A stretch of 64,000 nt of DNA from Gimesia sp. (lineage in GTDB: Bacteria > Planctomycetota > Planctomycetia > Planctomycetales > Planctomycetaceae), in NCBI RefSeq assembly GCF_040219335.1, contig NZ_JAVJSQ010000015.1, forward strand, positions 1 to 64,000, read 5' to 3'. Of the stretch, positions 1 to 8,925 are shown piece by piece. Below the pieces are notes generated by a model. That model searched no databases. It was not told the origin of the DNA and worked only from the letters and a program-made list of their open reading frames with translations. Each line of letters opens with the position of its first letter. Position 1 is the first letter of the stretch. A program made the position numbers and the translations under genes.

Positions 1-2
1 GC

Positions 3-95
3 AGTTTCCGCGATCAGGCGGACTTCTGTGACGGCGAGAATGACATCGTCTGTGATCGTCCGCCCCGCAGCGAAGGAAACGGCTACTACTATTAA
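3..95 (+). CDS. C-terminal end of an unidentified protein (cut by window start)
   Basis: The third forward frame is open from the first bases to a TAA at 93-95 and encodes the last 30 residues of a protein. The tail is acidic with two cysteines (FCDGENDIVC) and ends in GNGYYY. A strong rho-independent terminator follows 87 bp later and supports a real gene ending here. Too little is present to assign a family. It points towards the flagellar genes but lies on the opposite strand. Confidence 0.55.
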   Translation, partial: SFRDQADFCDGENDIVCDRPPRSEGNGYYY

Positions 96-181
96 GCGAT
101 CGCGGAACAGCAGTTCTGCTCACAGATAATGTTTCCTCAACAGGAAGCAGGCATGCATCGAGGCGGAGGTCTCCACCTCAG

Positions 182-219
182 GCACCCTGATCAGCGAATC
201 TGGTCAGGGTGCTTTTTTT
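182..219 (+). terminator. Rho-independent terminator of the gene ending at 95
   Basis: A perfect 9-bp stem, GCACCCTGA (182-190) with TCAGGGTGC (204-212), extends inward with CAG/CTG pairs. It is followed directly by seven T residues (213-219). The T-tract lies only on the plus side, so it serves the upstream plus-strand gene and not fliS, which ends on the minus strand at 234. Confidence 0.9.
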
Positions 220-233
220 ATGCGCGGTAGAGA

Positions 234-707
234 TCAGGTAATCCAGGAGCGGCTCTGGTGCGGCTGAGCTGACTGCTCGATTTGATGTGGAGGATGCACG
301 ATCGGACCCGACTGTGGTTGACGGGGCTCCTGGGGAGTGCTTTCCAAGAGACGTTCCATCAGTTCGTACCAGGACTCCCGGTGAATTTCCAGAACTCTGA
401 TAGCGTTATTGATATAGCTGGCTTCCTGTTTCACATCGGCATGATTCAGATTTTCGTACACGAACACGAACAACGCCTTGAGCTGTTCGATCATTTCGGG
501 TTGTTGACCGGAATCGAGTCCCCCGATCAGTTCAGCAACCAGATCGCGACTGCGGTCCAGGGCAAAGTGAGCCTGTTCAAACTGTCTCAATTCTGTGGCC
601 TCCAGGGCTTTTCGAGCAAAACGCAGTGCGCCGTCGACCACCATCAGATGCAGCTGGTGTGGTTTCGCGGTTAAAACCTGATTCTCCAGGTAGTCATTTC
701 CATTCAT
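234..707 (-). CDS. fliS: Flagellar export chaperone FliS
   Basis: 157 residues, slightly longer than the usual 125-140 for FliS. The N-terminus reads NDYLENQVLTAKPHQLHLM, matching the family pattern (YxxNxVxTAxPxELxLMLYDGA), with VVDGALRF in place of LYDGA. The middle is the typical helical bundle, with a FVFVYENLNHAD segment. The last 35 residues are a proline/glutamine/histidine-rich extension not usual for the family. FliS binds the C-terminal end of flagellin in the cytoplasm, prevents premature polymerisation and delivers it to the export gate. It lies 52 bp downstream of fliD on the same strand, the common fliD-fliS order. The start has an AGGAG directly against the ATG, so spacing is tight, but no other in-frame start fits the family. 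Confidence 0.93.
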   Translation of the reverse strand: MNGNDYLENQVLTAKPHQLHLMVVDGALRFARKALEATELRQFEQAHFALDRSRDLVAELIGGLDSGQQPEMIEQLKALFVFVYENLNHADVKQEASYINNAIRVLEIHRESWYELMERLLESTPQEPRQPQSGPIVHPPHQIEQSAQPHQSRSWIT

Positions 708-759
708 CTCCTGTTGGCCCTTCGTTCTTTTGTACTTCAGTCGTTTTTATAAATTCGTA

Positions 760-3477
760 TTACTTATCGGAAGATGCATTAAGCCTGTTCAAAGCGGTTT
801 GCTGTGAGTTCAACTGATTCACAAGCGTTTCCTGCAGAGTGAACTGCTCGATCAGGCGTTGTCGTCGTGCTTCCAGAATCTCGTTCAGTTCCGCAACCCG
901 GGTGTTGAGAGACAGGGCAGAAGCTTGTAGAGAATCTGTTTGTGCTTTCAATGTGCCGGTGAACGGGTCAGTCATTGAGGTGATGACTTCATCCATCACC
1001 ACCGCAAAGCCATGATCTTCCTGCTGGAAGAATTCCGTGATCGCAGTGGGGTCGTCGGCCAGCTTCTGATCCAGCGTGCTTTCTTTGAGTTGCAGTTTGC
1101 CGCTGCTGTTGAACACGATCCCCAGCTCGGACAGGCTCTTGATCGAGTTGTTGCTGACGGAAAGTTTTTTCGTCAGCAGACCTTCCAGTCGGGAAGTGAT
1201 GTTAAAGATCAGGCTGTTCCCGTTGAGAACCCCGCGCTGGTTTGTCTCTGGATCAAAGCCTGTCAGGCTATCAGTCGCATCGACAAAACTGTTGTAGGAG
1301 TTCACAAAGCTTTTAATCGTGGTCTTGATACCGGATGTATCGCGGGCCACATTGATTGTGGACGGTGCGTCTCCGACCGAGAGCAGATCGATTTCCAGTC
1401 CGGTGATGGCATCATCGAAACTGTTGGTTGATGAAGTCAGCAGGAAGGATGTCTGGGGGTTACTGCCGATACGGATCAACGCGTCTTTGGCTTCGACGGA
1501 GGTCGAGAACCCGAAATCATAGTCGCTTTCCAGAATCAACTCGCCGCCTGTACCACTGCGTGAAGATGTGATCGACAGCCGCGATGAATTAAAGGCGGTT
1601 CCATCGTCGATGATCGTAGCGGAGGCCACTCCAGAGGCATTGAACTTCTCGGCGATGTCTGCCAGGGTGTCGGTTGCTTCGATGGAAATTTCCGTGGTCT
1701 GTCGACTGGTAACACCGGTAGTTCCGGAACCCAGAATACCCAGGCTGGCTGCGACCGAACCTCCTGAAACTTCTTCGATCTTTACATCAAATGAGCTGCC
1801 TCCCGTGCTTTCCACGATGAAGCCGTCGCCGGTGTCGTTCAGGCGGGCATTGATCTGGGCGCCCGCGGTCCCTGCGGCATCGTTGATCTTCGTGAGGACA
1901 TCGCCGATGGTTTTAGTGGTCTCTGTATCGGACAGGTCAACTACGAAGCTGGTACCATCACGGTCGATAATGCGGATACTACCCGAAGGGATCTCGGTCC
2001 CGTTTTTTCCGTAGGTTTCCAGTGATGTATTCTGATTGACGTATCGCAGGTCGAGCGAGCCGGAGTCGACCGTGTGTTTGTTATCTGCCAGCAGCGTGTC
2101 GATTTTGAGTGTGCTCGCGAGGTTGCCACTCACGTCCTGAATTTCAATCGATGTGCCCGAGGCGGCGGAAGTATCCTTGATGGAAATACCGGTTCCCGCC
2201 TGATTCAGACTGGCTTCAATCTGAATACTGCCGTTGCCATTGATGAGATCGATTACCTCGTTCAGCGTTTTTGCGGAAGAGAAATCGATGGTGGCATTTC
2301 CTCCCGCCCCATCTTCGATGTATACCGACCCGGCATTTAAAACCGGTCCCCCGGACTGGACTCCCCCATTCAGATTTCTGAGCAGGACTGAATTCAGCCC
2401 GCCGCTGAGTGTGCCCGTGATGACGCCGCCTGTACCCGTCGTTTCGATATCCAGTTCCCGGGCCGCCAGTGATCCATTCAGAGCACTGACGGTGAAAGAT
2501 CCTGCCCCGCCGGTATTATCGGTCAGGGTCAGTTGTCCGCTACTGGAGACGGCTGCAGTAACATTACCACCGTTGGAAGCATGATTATTGATCAGATCGA
2601 CCACGTCACCGACCGACTGAGCTGTATCCAGGTTGATATCAAAGGTACTGCCATCAGAAGCGAGGATCTGAAAATCATCCAGTCCGCTGACAGTTGTGAT
2701 ACCGTTACCGTCGTTGGTTTGTGACAGTTTGAATTCTTCGGTGATGCGGTAGACAGAATCACCGTCAAAAGAGGGACCAACGACAGATTTCAGAATTCCC
2801 AGGTCGGCTGCTGTTTTTCCGCCAGCCACTTCACTGATTTTCAGAGTTCCCGAACCCGAGCTGGTATCGCTGATGACCAGGTGATCATTCTGGATGCTGG
2901 CAACCACCGAAGTGGCTGACTGGTTGATCTGATTGACGACATCGTCAATGGTCAGTGTTTTGGAGAGATCAACGATTTCGGTCTGACCGTCACGGTCTGT
3001 GATCCGAATGCTGCCGCGCTGCACCCCCGCGCCGTTGTTGAGTTCTTCCAGTAACCTGGACTGATTCAGTTCCCCGCCGTTGGAAATTGTAATCGTGGTC
3101 GCGGTCCCGATGGGGGTGGTGTCAGTATCGGGGAAACCATCGGATATGACCTGGTGGTTAGTGGCGGTCTGCAGACCCTGTAGCTGGTAAGTGGCTGCGG
3201 TGGCGGTGCTGTTGGCAGCGACGCTGAACTGCTGGGTATCGGAGCTGGTGGCCTTCAGGGTTTCGAAGGTGCTTTTCAGATTCAGTTTCTGAGTTGCGGT
3301 CTTGAGAGTCAGCAGGTTGGCTTCGAGGGTTTTGATGCCCCCTTCCGTCGCTTCGAACGCCTGCGCACGGCTGGACAACTTCACCAGCGCGTTTTTCTGC
3401 ACGCCGATGATCGCATCTACAATTTCATTGATATTTAATCCGGTTGCCAGACCGACACCGGAACTGATGCCTGACAT
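760..3477 (-). CDS. fliD: Flagellar filament cap protein FliD (hook-associated protein 2), expanded
   Basis: 905 residues, well above the usual 450-700. Residues 1-100 are a typical FliD N-domain (GLATGLNINEIVDAIIGVQ, then a coiled segment) and roughly 690-905 a FliD C-domain ending in a heptad-like helix (RVAELNEILEARRQRLIEQF). Between them are at least four tandem modules of 75-90 residues, at about 153-229, 265-345, 381-460 and 496-583, each with an I-x-DxDG...VDLS...V-x-x-I-N pattern like flagellin/hook 'IN' motifs. A fifth, weaker one lies near 597-650. The protein should form the cap at the filament tip and help flagellin fold and insert. The surface-exposed repeats may mediate adhesion or carry glycans (inference). 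It has its own promoter-like element at 3559-3587. Confidence 0.93.
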   Translation of the reverse strand: MSGISSGVGLATGLNINEIVDAIIGVQKNALVKLSSRAQAFEATEGGIKTLEANLLTLKTATQKLNLKSTFETLKATSSDTQQFSVAANSTATAATYQLQGLQTATNHQVISDGFPDTDTTPIGTATTITISNGGELNQSRLLEELNNGAGVQRGSIRITDRDGQTEIVDLSKTLTIDDVVNQINQSATSVVASIQNDHLVISDTSSGSGTLKISEVAGGKTAADLGILKSVVGPSFDGDSVYRITEEFKLSQTNDGNGITTVSGLDDFQILASDGSTFDINLDTAQSVGDVVDLINNHASNGGNVTAAVSSSGQLTLTDNTGGAGSFTVSALNGSLAARELDIETTGTGGVITGTLSGGLNSVLLRNLNGGVQSGGPVLNAGSVYIEDGAGGNATIDFSSAKTLNEVIDLINGNGSIQIEASLNQAGTGISIKDTSAASGTSIEIQDVSGNLASTLKIDTLLADNKHTVDSGSLDLRYVNQNTSLETYGKNGTEIPSGSIRIIDRDGTSFVVDLSDTETTKTIGDVLTKINDAAGTAGAQINARLNDTGDGFIVESTGGSSFDVKIEEVSGGSVAASLGILGSGTTGVTSRQTTEISIEATDTLADIAEKFNASGVASATIIDDGTAFNSSRLSITSSRSGTGGELILESDYDFGFSTSVEAKDALIRIGSNPQTSFLLTSSTNSFDDAITGLEIDLLSVGDAPSTINVARDTSGIKTTIKSFVNSYNSFVDATDSLTGFDPETNQRGVLNGNSLIFNITSRLEGLLTKKLSVSNNSIKSLSELGIVFNSSGKLQLKESTLDQKLADDPTAITEFFQQEDHGFAVVMDEVITSMTDPFTGTLKAQTDSLQASALSLNTRVAELNEILEARRQRLIEQFTLQETLVNQLNSQQTALNRLNASSDK
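764..791 (-). promoter_or_regulatory. Candidate sigma-28-type promoter for fliS
   Basis: Reading the minus strand, TCCGATAA (764-771) matches 7 of 8 bases of the FliA -10 consensus GCCGATAA, with TGAA 16 bp upstream as a weak -35. It lies 57 bp before the fliS start and overlaps the last codons of fliD, so the match could partly be coding coincidence. The same CCGATA core occurs before fliD, the glycosyltransferase gene and flagellin. Confidence 0.35.
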
Positions 3478-3558
3478 GTTAGTAAATCTGTCTGATTCTA
3501 CTGAGGTTCGTCATTTTCAAAATCTGTCCGCGCAGGGGATACTACAGACTCACAATAT

Positions 3559-3587
3559 TTATCGGTTAGTTAAAACCTGCTGCTTGA
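3559..3587 (-). promoter_or_regulatory. Candidate sigma-28-type promoter for fliD
   Basis: On the minus strand ACCGATAA (3559-3566) matches 7 of 8 positions of the FliA -10 consensus, with TCAA at 3584-3587 (17-bp spacer) as a partial -35 (TAAA). It sits about 80 bp upstream of the fliD ATG, within the 216-bp intergenic gap, which shows no other clear signal. Confidence 0.5.
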
Positions 3588-3693
3588 GTCGGCCTGTTTT
3601 ATCTCAGCCTGTGGAACTTGATCTCAGGTTGAGTTGAGGGGTTGTGTCGGCTGTACTGGCTGACAATGCTGAAGTGATGTAATAAAGCACAGC

Positions 3694-4386
3694 CTATTCC
3701 GGGTAACCAAACTGTGTTACTAGAGGTTTAAAGAACCGGTTTACCATGGCCTGTTCTGATTGAGAAAGTTCATCGCGCCATTTCCCGATCTGCAGTGGTT
3801 GTACAACCGAAGTATCCGCGGTATGTTCCTGGTCGATGCGGACCGTCTGTCCCACTACCGGTTCATCCGATTCAGATGAGGCTGGTTGTACAGACAGCTC
3901 GCGAACTTCTTCCGCAATACGGGCAACAACATCCAGTTTTAAGAGAACTCCCAGTTGGGTCGCCATCTGGAAGATCAGGGCTTCTGAATGAGTTGCGATA
4001 TGTTCATAAGGGATGACCATAATGCCCGGCAGGGGCAGTGCATGGTGGATTTCCTGGTACGCGGAAACGGTGGCTTCTACGGCATCTGAAAAAGAAGTCT
4101 GATGCAACTGCATCGAAGTGCTGACCACATCCCGTGGATCACGATAGTGGTAAAATGGACGGACAGCACCCTGTTGTGCTGCCTGGATCGCCTCTTCTGT
4201 TAACAGATCAAACTTGAGAATCATGCGCTCATGAACATTCATCGTACCGATAATCTGATTCAATTCTTCGATACACGCAGGTTCCTCAACCCGGAAGGTA
4301 TGGTTCTGGCTTTCCCAGATTTTTTTAAAGACGGCCTGTGACCAGTCCGTACCGGAGTTGGGGATACCGAAATTGAAGATAATCAT
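3694..4386 (-). CDS. Small sulfotransferase-family protein
   Basis: 230 residues, no signal peptide. The N-terminus MIIFNFGIPNSGTDW carries a P-loop-like 5'-phosphosulfate-binding motif (PNSGTDW, residues 9-15). YRDPRDVVSTSMQ (81-93) has the R...S spacing of the 3'-phosphate-binding motif of PAPS-dependent sulfotransferases. The family moves sulfate from PAPS to hydroxyl groups of sugars or proteins. The gene starts 40 bp after the large glycosyltransferase/methyltransferase gene on the same strand and precedes fliD. A role in sulfating a flagellar glycan is therefore plausible but inferred from position. It is shorter than most relatives, so the acceptor-binding part must be small. Confidence 0.72.
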   Translation of the reverse strand: MIIFNFGIPNSGTDWSQAVFKKIWESQNHTFRVEEPACIEELNQIIGTMNVHERMILKFDLLTEEAIQAAQQGAVRPFYHYRDPRDVVSTSMQLHQTSFSDAVEATVSAYQEIHHALPLPGIMVIPYEHIATHSEALIFQMATQLGVLLKLDVVARIAEEVRELSVQPASSESDEPVVGQTVRIDQEHTADTSVVQPLQIGKWRDELSQSEQAMVNRFFKPLVTQFGYPE

Positions 4387-4426
4387 GTTCTAATCCTGTT
4401 TCAGAGCGAGTCTTGAAAATGCCTGC

Positions 4427-7400
4427 TTACTGGTTCTGATCTGCGTCGATCGAGTCGAGACGTCGTTCTTTTTGTGAGAGAAACTGAGGGCGGGGAATCT
4501 GTGAGCCACCGCGGGTTTCTTCACGACGGTAGGGATGGTTATCATCGAAATAGTTGATCAGTTGTCCCTGATACTCGATCAGAATCGTCTCACAGGGAAT
4601 CTGATTACGCTGAATTTCGAGAACGATGTCCGCGGCCCGCCACTGTGTGGCGATCAGAATGACATCGACCGGATGATCCAGTAACCAGTCGCGGAAGTGA
4701 ATTTCCTGTCCCGTGCCCGGCACGAATGTGCCAGCTTTATTCATGTCGGAATCGATGACGGTAGGGAAACGTTGCATATCCAACTGGTGCTGGTTGATAA
4801 AGGCGGCTGCTTTACCGGTCCCTCCCCAGATGGCAGTCCGTTTGCCGGTATTGGCCAGCTCTTCGAACTGAACTGCCAGTTGAGCAGCTGACTGTCGGGC
4901 CTTCTTCTGGAAGGCGATCGCCTGACGTGCCAGTTCGACCTGGTGCTGCTGTGGTTCGAAACTGGCCATACCATAAATGACTTCACCATTGTAGCTGGTT
5001 TCGATCAGATCCACATGAGTGGCACAACGGGTCAACAACCGTTCCAGTGACTGTGAAGTGAAGTGAGAATTGTGTTCGTAGAAGAAGTCCACGGTACGAC
5101 CGGCTGCCAAAACGCCGTCGATACAGGGAACTTCGATAAACAGACGCGTTGCACAATCCGCGACATTGGCGGCGAAGGCCACTTCCTGAGCGAAGCCCAG
5201 AGGGTTCATCAGGTGTTCGAAGACATGCCGACTGATAATCAGATCGGGCTGGAGTTCAGCCAGATGTTGTCCGGGTTCAAACAGCATGGTGCGTGCTTCA
5301 ATCAGTCCCCCCTCGGTTTCGATTTCCGCGTTGGGATCGAAGCCAATGAACTTTCCAGAAGGAATTTTCTTTGCCAGCGAACGGATGAGGTGTCCTTCCC
5401 CGCAACCGATTTCGACTACTGTCGGGTTCTCGGGGAGGCTGGCAGCGATCAGATCACAGACTTTCTGCAGGTGCTCAGACCAGATGGCCCCTTTGTTGAA
5501 CATCAGGTTGGGTTTGTCGGAGTAGGGAACCTTCGCATAATCGAAGGCCGCATTCGAGATATGGCCACAGTCCACACACCGCATAAAATCATGCGGCAGG
5601 CGTTCCATGGCCTGTGCTTCTTCCGTGCTTTGAGGCCAGGCCAGTGTGGTTAAAGGCAGCAGTCCACCATCGTAGAACTGAACTGCGATGTGATAACTGC
5701 AGGCCGGGCAGGTATAGTTTCGCATAGCCGTATCGTAAATGTTAGAACGATCTAAGTTTTCTGACGGCTGTGATTCAGCATCCATGCCATGGTCCTTTTC
5801 AGTATCCGAACAGGTCAGAGTATGTGAGTTTGAACGATCTGTAATGTGGTTTTGCAGTGCGGTCTCGAAAAAACTTCCCAGTTCCCGCACCGCACTGATG
5901 TCTTCAAAAATAAGCTGACTTTTAGCAAGTATTTTGAGACGGAGTTGATCGCGGAAGTATTCATCCGAACCGATCCGGCAAGCCAGATCGATATACTCTT
6001 CAACCGAAGAGACGATACAGTCCGTGAGTCCCATTTTCTTATACATCGCCAGGGTGACGCGACCTCGCATATAGCTGGAGGGCAGTGTCACAATTGGTGT
6101 GCCGATTGCCATTGACTGGTACGATGTATTCCCGCCTCCGAAGTGCAACGGGTCGAGCATGACATCGGAAATATAAATCAGATTCAAAAAGTCGGGTGTC
6201 GACATGCCACGCAGAAAGAGAATCCGGCCTACCACGTCGGGGAAGGATTTCTGGAACCGTTCAACGAGCAGATCCTTCCACCGGGAGGTCTGGTCTCGAA
6301 TCATCACAATGCGTGCCTGCGGATCTTTTCGCAGGATCCCGGCCAGTACCTGATCGAATTCCGGATGAATCTTAAACAGTGTCTGCGGACAGGCATAGAC
6401 GTGATCGTCATCGGACAGTCCGAACGCAGCCCGTGGTTTGATTTCATCAGGCAGGCCGGGGCGATAATAGTAAGAAGGCAGACTTTTGAGCCGGACCAGC
6501 TGCTCTGTGTAATGTTCGTCAGCGTCTTCGGGTTCAATCAGTTCGCTGGAAATGAAGTAATCGATTGTTTTCAAGCCGGTAGTAATGGGATGCCCCCATG
6601 TGACGCATTGAACGGGGGCATGCCGCGTCGTGGCCAGCGAGAAGATAAACGGGTCCATACCGATGTCGGCATAAAAGAGGACATCCAGTTCCAGGCTTTG
6701 CAGCACCTGGTTGGCCTGCCTCAGATCGACTCCCAGAAAGACATATTCATCCGAATCATTCCGGATTTCTTTTGCGGTATCGTCCGTATATTTCGTGGGA
6801 GTGATCGTGATCACATGATATTTTTCCCGATCGAAATTGCGAATGATCCCTTTCATCAGAGAGCCAATAGTGTGATTGTAGAACAGGCTGGAAATGAATC
6901 CGATCCGGATGCGTCCGTCTCTGTGGACAGTCGGTTCTTCGGGGGACCAGCTGAGAGTGTTCCTGATCTGGTACAGCTCTGCCATGCGTTCGATAATCGG
7001 ACGATCATTGAATCCCTGGTACGCGAGGTAGAAGGTTCCAGGTGTGAGTTTGATCGAAGTGTCGATGCACACATTCTCCACATGTAGTGTTTCGATCTGC
7101 TCTTCGAACGACTCCCGTACTTCCTGGATCGCTTCCAGAGAGGCGGGGATCGGGGGCAGCAGACTTGCGAGGGCGAGCTTGTATTCGGGGAGCTGATTGA
7201 GTTCGTACGCCTTTTCCAGCGCCTCCCGGGCTTCCTCAAACATACCCATGGTCTGGTAGACTGTAGCCAGATTGCAGTATGACGGCACATAGGTGTCGTC
7301 ATATTTGACGGCTTTGAGGAAACTCTTGAGTGCTTTTTTGACTTTCCGCTGCTGGTTCTGGACATGTCCCTGGTAGTTCCAGAGCACCGCGTTTTCCGGA

Positions 7401-8620
7401 TGGTGTTCCAGGCCGGCGGCAACATGTTTTTCCAGTTCTCTGTTCCGCAGCTGTCGGGAATAGAGTTCCAGCAGGTTTAGTCGTGACTGCAGGTGTTCGG
7501 GTTCGAGGGCCACCAGTGATTCAAAGTAACCGACGGCAGAACCAATTTTGTTCTGTCGCATCCTGACGGAGCCCATCCCGAACAGAGACGCTGTATTGGT
7601 GGGGTCGCTTTGATAGAGACTCTGGAAAATATCATAGGCATAGTCGAGATCGCCGATCGTAGCGACCAGTGAACCGAGATGAAAAGCGGCACCAGGGTGG
7701 TTTGGGTGTTTGCCGAGGACTTCCCGGTACACGATCATAGCATCCTGAATCTGCTTCGATTCTTCCAGTGCTTTTCCGATATGGAACTGGATCTCGATGT
7801 TGTCCGGGTTGAGGCGCAGCGCTTCACGAAAACAGGAGAGTGCCTTCTCGAAGTTTTCCTGTTCCGCGTACAGAATGCCCAGGTTATTGAGGATCTCCCA
7901 GGAATCCCGCTGTAAGGCTGCTGCTTCTCTCAGGATCTGAATCGCCTGCTCATTTCGATTTTGTGCTGAGAGGAAGACTGCATAGTTTTTGAGCGTATCC
8001 AGATTTCCGGGGGCGAGTTCCAGAGCCACCTGATATTCGTCTTCTGCTTCTGGATCTTCTGCTTTCGCCAGGGTGTTCGCCAGATTGAAATGCGAGAGAT
8101 GCAGTTGCGGAGCCAGTTCCACGACCTGGCGGCAGGTTGAAATCGCTTCTTCGAGCTGATCCGTTTCTGCAAGCAGATTGCCCAGGTTGATCAATGCTTC
8201 CCGATAGAGGGGCTTGAGCTCCAGCGCACGCCGGTATGCCTGGATTGCCTGTTCCTGTTTTCCGGCCAGGGCCAGGGTGATGGCCAGATTGTACACAAAA
8301 GCGGCATTCTCTGGTTCCAGCTCCCGCGCACGTTCGTAGTTTCTGATTGCGTCGTCCAACCTGCCCAGTCCTTTGCAGGCCGCGCCCCGGTTGGAAAAGA
8401 ATGAGCCGATTCCATCATTCTGGCAGATCGCTCGGGTGATGAAATCGATGGCTTTCTCGAACTGTTGCAGATGCAGATAAACCACACCCAGCAGGTGTAA
8501 TGCGTCGACCTGTCCCGGGTCATGCTGCAGCACTTCGCGGTAGAGTTGCTCTGCCAGAGGCAGATTCCCCGCCTGATGCTGCTTGACTGCAGTAGTCAGT
8601 AATTCCTGAGGTGAAGGCAT
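4427..8620 (-). CDS. TPR / O-GlcNAc-transferase-like / sugar C-methyltransferase fusion
   Basis: 1,397 residues from the preferred ATG at 8620; a TTG five codons upstream is possible. Residues 1-500 are about a dozen TPRs. About 510-925 resembles the SPINDLY/O-GlcNAc transferase catalytic region (GT41), with SSLFYNHTIGSL (catalytic-His loop), WGHPITTGLKTIDYF, CPQTLFKIHPEF (candidate UDP-contacting Lys) and LDPLHFGGGNTSYQSMAIGTP. About 970-1025 has two CxxC pairs (CPAC, CVDC) like the zinc-binding domain of sugar C-methyltransferases. About 1065-1180 is a SAM-binding fold (VVEIGCGEGH), followed by a Methyltransf_14-like end with FYEHNSHF. GT41 enzymes glycosylate Ser/Thr, and the methyltransferase part would modify the sugar. 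Lying between flagellin and fliD/fliS with a sigma-28-like box upstream, it is probably a flagellin-modifying enzyme (inference). Confidence 0.85.
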   Translation of the reverse strand: MPSPQELLTTAVKQHQAGNLPLAEQLYREVLQHDPGQVDALHLLGVVYLHLQQFEKAIDFITRAICQNDGIGSFFSNRGAACKGLGRLDDAIRNYERARELEPENAAFVYNLAITLALAGKQEQAIQAYRRALELKPLYREALINLGNLLAETDQLEEAISTCRQVVELAPQLHLSHFNLANTLAKAEDPEAEDEYQVALELAPGNLDTLKNYAVFLSAQNRNEQAIQILREAAALQRDSWEILNNLGILYAEQENFEKALSCFREALRLNPDNIEIQFHIGKALEESKQIQDAMIVYREVLGKHPNHPGAAFHLGSLVATIGDLDYAYDIFQSLYQSDPTNTASLFGMGSVRMRQNKIGSAVGYFESLVALEPEHLQSRLNLLELYSRQLRNRELEKHVAAGLEHHPENAVLWNYQGHVQNQQRKVKKALKSFLKAVKYDDTYVPSYCNLATVYQTMGMFEEAREALEKAYELNQLPEYKLALASLLPPIPASLEAIQEVRESFEEQIETLHVENVCIDTSIKLTPGTFYLAYQGFNDRPIIERMAELYQIRNTLSWSPEEPTVHRDGRIRIGFISSLFYNHTIGSLMKGIIRNFDREKYHVITITPTKYTDDTAKEIRNDSDEYVFLGVDLRQANQVLQSLELDVLFYADIGMDPFIFSLATTRHAPVQCVTWGHPITTGLKTIDYFISSELIEPEDADEHYTEQLVRLKSLPSYYYRPGLPDEIKPRAAFGLSDDDHVYACPQTLFKIHPEFDQVLAGILRKDPQARIVMIRDQTSRWKDLLVERFQKSFPDVVGRILFLRGMSTPDFLNLIYISDVMLDPLHFGGGNTSYQSMAIGTPIVTLPSSYMRGRVTLAMYKKMGLTDCIVSSVEEYIDLACRIGSDEYFRDQLRLKILAKSQLIFEDISAVRELGSFFETALQNHITDRSNSHTLTCSDTEKDHGMDAESQPSENLDRSNIYDTAMRNYTCPACSYHIAVQFYDGGLLPLTTLAWPQSTEEAQAMERLPHDFMRCVDCGHISNAAFDYAKVPYSDKPNLMFNKGAIWSEHLQKVCDLIAASLPENPTVVEIGCGEGHLIRSLAKKIPSGKFIGFDPNAEIETEGGLIEARTMLFEPGQHLAELQPDLIISRHVFEHLMNPLGFAQEVAFAANVADCATRLFIEVPCIDGVLAAGRTVDFFYEHNSHFTSQSLERLLTRCATHVDLIETSYNGEVIYGMASFEPQQHQVELARQAIAFQKKARQSAAQLAVQFEELANTGKRTAIWGGTGKAAAFINQHQLDMQRFPTVIDSDMNKAGTFVPGTGQEIHFRDWLLDHPVDVILIATQWRAADIVLEIQRNQIPCETILIEYQGQLINYFDDNHPYRREETRGGSQIPRPQFLSQKERRLDSIDADQNQ

Positions 8621-8725
8621 GACATCTTCTTTCAATCACGAAGCTGATTGAAACGGTTTTCAATCTGAGCTGAGACTGGCAGCCTGATCTGGATGGGCAG
8701 GCTGAGTTTTCCGGTTATTCTGTCT

Positions 8726-8753
8726 GTATCGGCTAAGCCGGGTGGCAAGATAA
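8726..8753 (-). promoter_or_regulatory. Candidate sigma-28-type promoter for the glycosyltransferase fusion gene
   Basis: On the minus strand GCCGATAC (8726-8733) matches 7 of 8 bases of the FliA -10 consensus. The -35 candidate TTAT (16-bp spacer) is weak. It lies 106 bp upstream of the preferred start at 8620 and downstream of the flagellin terminator, where a promoter would be needed. Confidence 0.45.
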
Positions 8754-8839
8754 GCAGTTTCTAGAACCGGAAGCAAATCCGCCTGAAACAGGGGAAAACA
8801 CTCCGCATTTGATCGGAGATCAGGCAGGATGGGTAAATG

Positions 8840-8879
8840 AGAAAAGCACTATCCGCCTTGCGATGGATAGTGCTTTTCT
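8840..8879 (-). terminator. Terminator of the flagellin gene
   Basis: A perfect 14-bp stem, GAAAAGCACTATCC (8841-8854) with GGATAGTGCTTTTC (8865-8878), extends by one A-T pair around a 10-base loop. The T residues on the RNA 3' arm are within the stem, so it could act in both directions. It lies 47 bp beyond the flagellin stop codon. Confidence 0.8.
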
Positions 8880-8925
8880 GTTTCGTATCAGATTGTTTTC
8901 AGTCGGTAATCGACTTACTCAGGGC

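Larger units (their letters stand above)
8621..8925 (-). other. Intergenic leader between flagellin and the glycosyltransferase gene
   Basis: 305 bp without a gene. From the glycosyltransferase side it holds a perfect 8-bp hairpin GATTGAAA/TTTCAATC at 8646-8665 with a 4-base loop, 26-45 nt before the start codon. Next is a 7-bp inverted repeat CAGCCTG/CAGGCTG at 8680-8704, then the sigma-28-like box at 8726-8753 and the flagellin terminator at 8840-8879. The hairpin next to the ribosome-binding region could modulate translation, but this is not established. Confidence 0.5.

Noticed and set aside
6143..7087. Long open frame on the plus strand opposite the glycosyltransferase gene
   Set aside because: It lies wholly within the 1,397-residue gene on the other strand, which has clear domain signatures; the antisense translation has no family character.
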